Below, piece after piece: positions 62,588 through 64,000 of a stretch of DNA of 64,000 nt. The stretch is taken from NCBI GenBank assembly GCA_030530865.1, contig JAUMUC010000004.1, positions 62,001-126,000 of the forward strand, in the 5' to 3' direction. Position 1 is the stretch's first letter. Every line of letters begins with the position of its first letter. The notes beneath the pieces are model-generated. The model was not told the origin of the DNA. It was given only the letters and a program-made list of their open reading frames with translations, and made no database searches. Source of the DNA: Lactobacillus sp. Its GTDB lineage: Bacteria > Bacillota > Bacilli > Lactobacillales > Lactobacillaceae. The position numbers were made by a program, and so were the translations under genes.

Positions 62588-62606
62588 ATTGACAGTGTAA
62601 TATACT

Positions 62607-62937
62607 TTATCCACTTTTTCCACATTAGTTATTCACAGGTTCATAAACTTGTGGATCAATATCTTGTGTTTGAGAAAAAATATCTGTCAACACTTAGTAT
62701 TGCGCAATTTTTCTGATTTTTTCATAGAAAAATTTCCCACACAGCCATTGTGAATAAGTACTTTTTCTGAATATTTCGGTAAAAAGCTTGATATATCAGC
62801 TTGAACATTTGTTTATTTGGAAAAATGCTTAAATTAAGTTATCAACTTTTCAACATAGTTATCCACAATTAATCGAAACGCTGTTCTTTTTTATGCACAA
62901 TTCACAGAGTTTTCCACAGTTATCCCCATAATTCACA
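62607..62937. promoter_or_regulatory. DnaA-box cluster upstream of rlmH
   Basis: Six perfect TTWTNCACA boxes are at 62616-62624, 62629-62637, 62749-62757 (minus), 62859-62867, 62891-62899 and 62910-62918. At least five one-mismatch boxes are at 62607, 62650 (minus), 62733, 62920 and 62929. The intergenic region holds nothing else beyond AT-rich sequence and the rlmH leader. A cluster in this place could titrate DnaA or control rlmH. Confidence 0.8.
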
Positions 62938-63001
62938 TCAAGAAATTACTTGACAGCCATTTTTTACGAACTAATTTCTGTTACACATAATTTTTGTTAA
63001 T

Positions 63002-63036
63002 AAAAAAGCTACAGTCCTTGAACTGTAGCTTTTTAT
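63002..63036 (-). terminator. Terminator of htrA
   Basis: AAAAGCTACAGT and ACTGTAGCTTTT form a strong stem. On the minus strand it ends in a T-run after the htrA stop. Confidence 0.85.
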
Positions 63037-63051
63037 TTCACTTACTATTTA

Positions 63052-64000
63052 TTAGCTTTGAAGTTTAACCTTTAAAGTCATTTCCTTACCATCACGATTA
63101 ATCTTTAATGTGACAGTATCTCCGACCTTGTGCTTGTACAAAATAGTGTGTAACGTTGCAATATCAGTAGCAGATTCACCATCAACAGATAGGATGACAT
63201 CCTTGCTCTTTAAGCCAGATGCTTTGGTTGCTGAACTAGTTACCTTAACAACATAGACACCCTTCTTCAAACTTGAAGTAATGCCTAATTGTTGACGGTA
63301 AGCATTGTTTAACTGAGAAAGATCAACAACTTGAATACCTAACTTAGGACGAACAATTTTACCATTCTTAACCAATTGATTAATGATCGCCACGACTTCT
63401 TTAGATGGAATTGCAAATCCCATCCCTTCAACTGAAGTACCATCTGTTGAACCAGACAATTTCATTGAATTGATACCAACAACTTGACCATCGGCGTTAA
63501 CCAAAGCACCACCAGAGTTACCAGGGTTAATAGCAGCGTCTGTTTGGATAACTGTTTGTTGGTTACCTGAGCTAGTGGTAATTGTTCTTGAAGCTGCTGA
63601 AATAATACCTTGCGTTACTGTAGAAGCATATTCAGTACCTAATGGTGAACCAACCGCAATCACAGTTTGTCCAGCGACAAGTGATGATGAATCACCAAAA
63701 CTGGCTACTTGAGTAACGTATTTAGCATCAATTGAAAGGACTGCTAAGTCGGTAGTGGAATCCTTACCAACTAATTTAGCATCAACTACCTTACCACTTG
63801 CCAAAACAACTTTAATTTTGTCAGCACCAGAAATAACGTGATTGTTAGTTACAATGTAGCCCAAGTTATTATTCTTTAAGTAAATAACTCCGGAACCTTC
63901 ACCGTAAATTTGCAATTTATTTGAGCTCTTAGCAGTATTGTCACCAAGAATGTCTTCAAGATCAGAACTACTTGAAGCACCACGTTTATAGTTAATGACA
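63052..64000 (-). CDS. htrA: HtrA/DegP-type serine protease, 5' end outside the window
   Basis: The reading frame stays open to the window's right edge; upstream residues read VINYKRGASSSSDLEDIL, so the true start is outside and the TTG near 63915 is internal. The catalytic triad is present: His in NNHVISGAD, Asp in TTDLAVLSID and Ser in NPGNSGGALV. A PDZ domain closes the protein (GVYVVKVTSSATKASG, DVILSVDGES). It is surface-located and handles misfolded exported proteins. The lost N-terminus should hold a membrane anchor. Confidence 0.96.
   Translation of the reverse strand, partial: VINYKRGASSSSDLEDILGDNTAKSSNKLQIYGEGSGVIYLKNNNLGYIVTNNHVISGADKIKVVLASGKVVDAKLVGKDSTTDLAVLSIDAKYVTQVASFGDSSSLVAGQTVIAVGSPLGTEYASTVTQGIISAASRTITTSSGNQQTVIQTDAAINPGNSGGALVNADGQVVGINSMKLSGSTDGTSVEGMGFAIPSKEVVAIINQLVKNGKIVRPKLGIQVVDLSQLNNAYRQQLGITSSLKKGVYVVKVTSSATKASGLKSKDVILSVDGESATDIATLHTILYKHKVGDTVTLKINRDGKEMTLKVKLQS

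Noticed and set aside
62607..62937. Calling this region oriC
   Set aside because: No dnaA, dnaN or GC-skew evidence is in the window, and the flanking genes are rlmH and htrA. I call it a DnaA-box cluster only.

Overview
This is a low-GC Firmicute chromosome segment, almost certainly a Lactobacillus of the acidophilus/delbrueckii clade. The evidence is a Bacillus-like housekeeping order (metG, tatD, rnmV, rsmA, veg, then purR, glmU, prs), a SLAP-type cell-wall protein, a PepE/PepG-type cysteine peptidase, a nucleoside deoxyribosyltransferase close to the lactobacillar enzymes, two PRPP synthetase paralogues, and an htrA-rlmH pair. I see no insertion sequence, prophage, CRISPR array or clear pseudogene. 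Only two genes run off the window: an HD phosphohydrolase on the left and htrA on the right.

Layout. 1-18.4 kb is mostly minus-strand housekeeping. It holds an HD hydrolase, then prs, a SLAP protein, glmU and purR. Next come veg, rsmA, rnmV, tatD and metG, then an mgtA Mg2+ ATPase behind an M-box riboswitch. comEB, trpS, a tRNA-Gly, a CPBP-like membrane protein, an SOS-controlled Y-family polymerase and greA complete this part. 18.4-25.5 kb holds a C1 peptidase, guaA, a guanine-riboswitch xpt-pbuX operon, a Usp protein, a tyrosine phosphatase and ndt. 25.5-34.1 kb has nagA beside a very unusual GH31 protein, an esterase, two YibE/F membrane proteins, a MerR-type coiled-coil protein and ddl. 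34.1-42.4 kb has a TetR/membrane-protein pair, a divergent second prs, hydrolases, a GT2, RNase HI, cardiolipin synthase and a TerC protein. 42.4-45.0 kb is a lysine-riboswitch-controlled amino-acid ABC transporter.

45.0-53.3 kb is the most system-like region. A five-gene minus-strand operon (HAD phosphatase, membrane-anchored sugar-binding protein, histidine kinase, response regulator, second membrane-anchored binding protein) has no transporter permease. It is divergent from a complete mannose-family PTS (EIIA, EIIB, EIIC, EIID and a small membrane protein) with a cre site and a palindrome between them. I infer a sugar-sensing system with extracytoplasmic binding proteins that controls the PTS.

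53.3-64 kb holds a collagen-like surface protein with a perfect cre in its promoter and an HNH/HD pair preceded by a previously hidden 45-codon gene. It continues with a HesB-like protein, an anion permease, lemA-htpX, and a fused-ATPase ECF module without a visible S component. The end is rlmH, a dense DnaA-box cluster, and htrA.

Starts were moved downstream from the longest reading frame wherever a Shine-Dalgarno sequence and homologue length supported it. All functional statements come from reading motifs and remembered family features; no database search was run.
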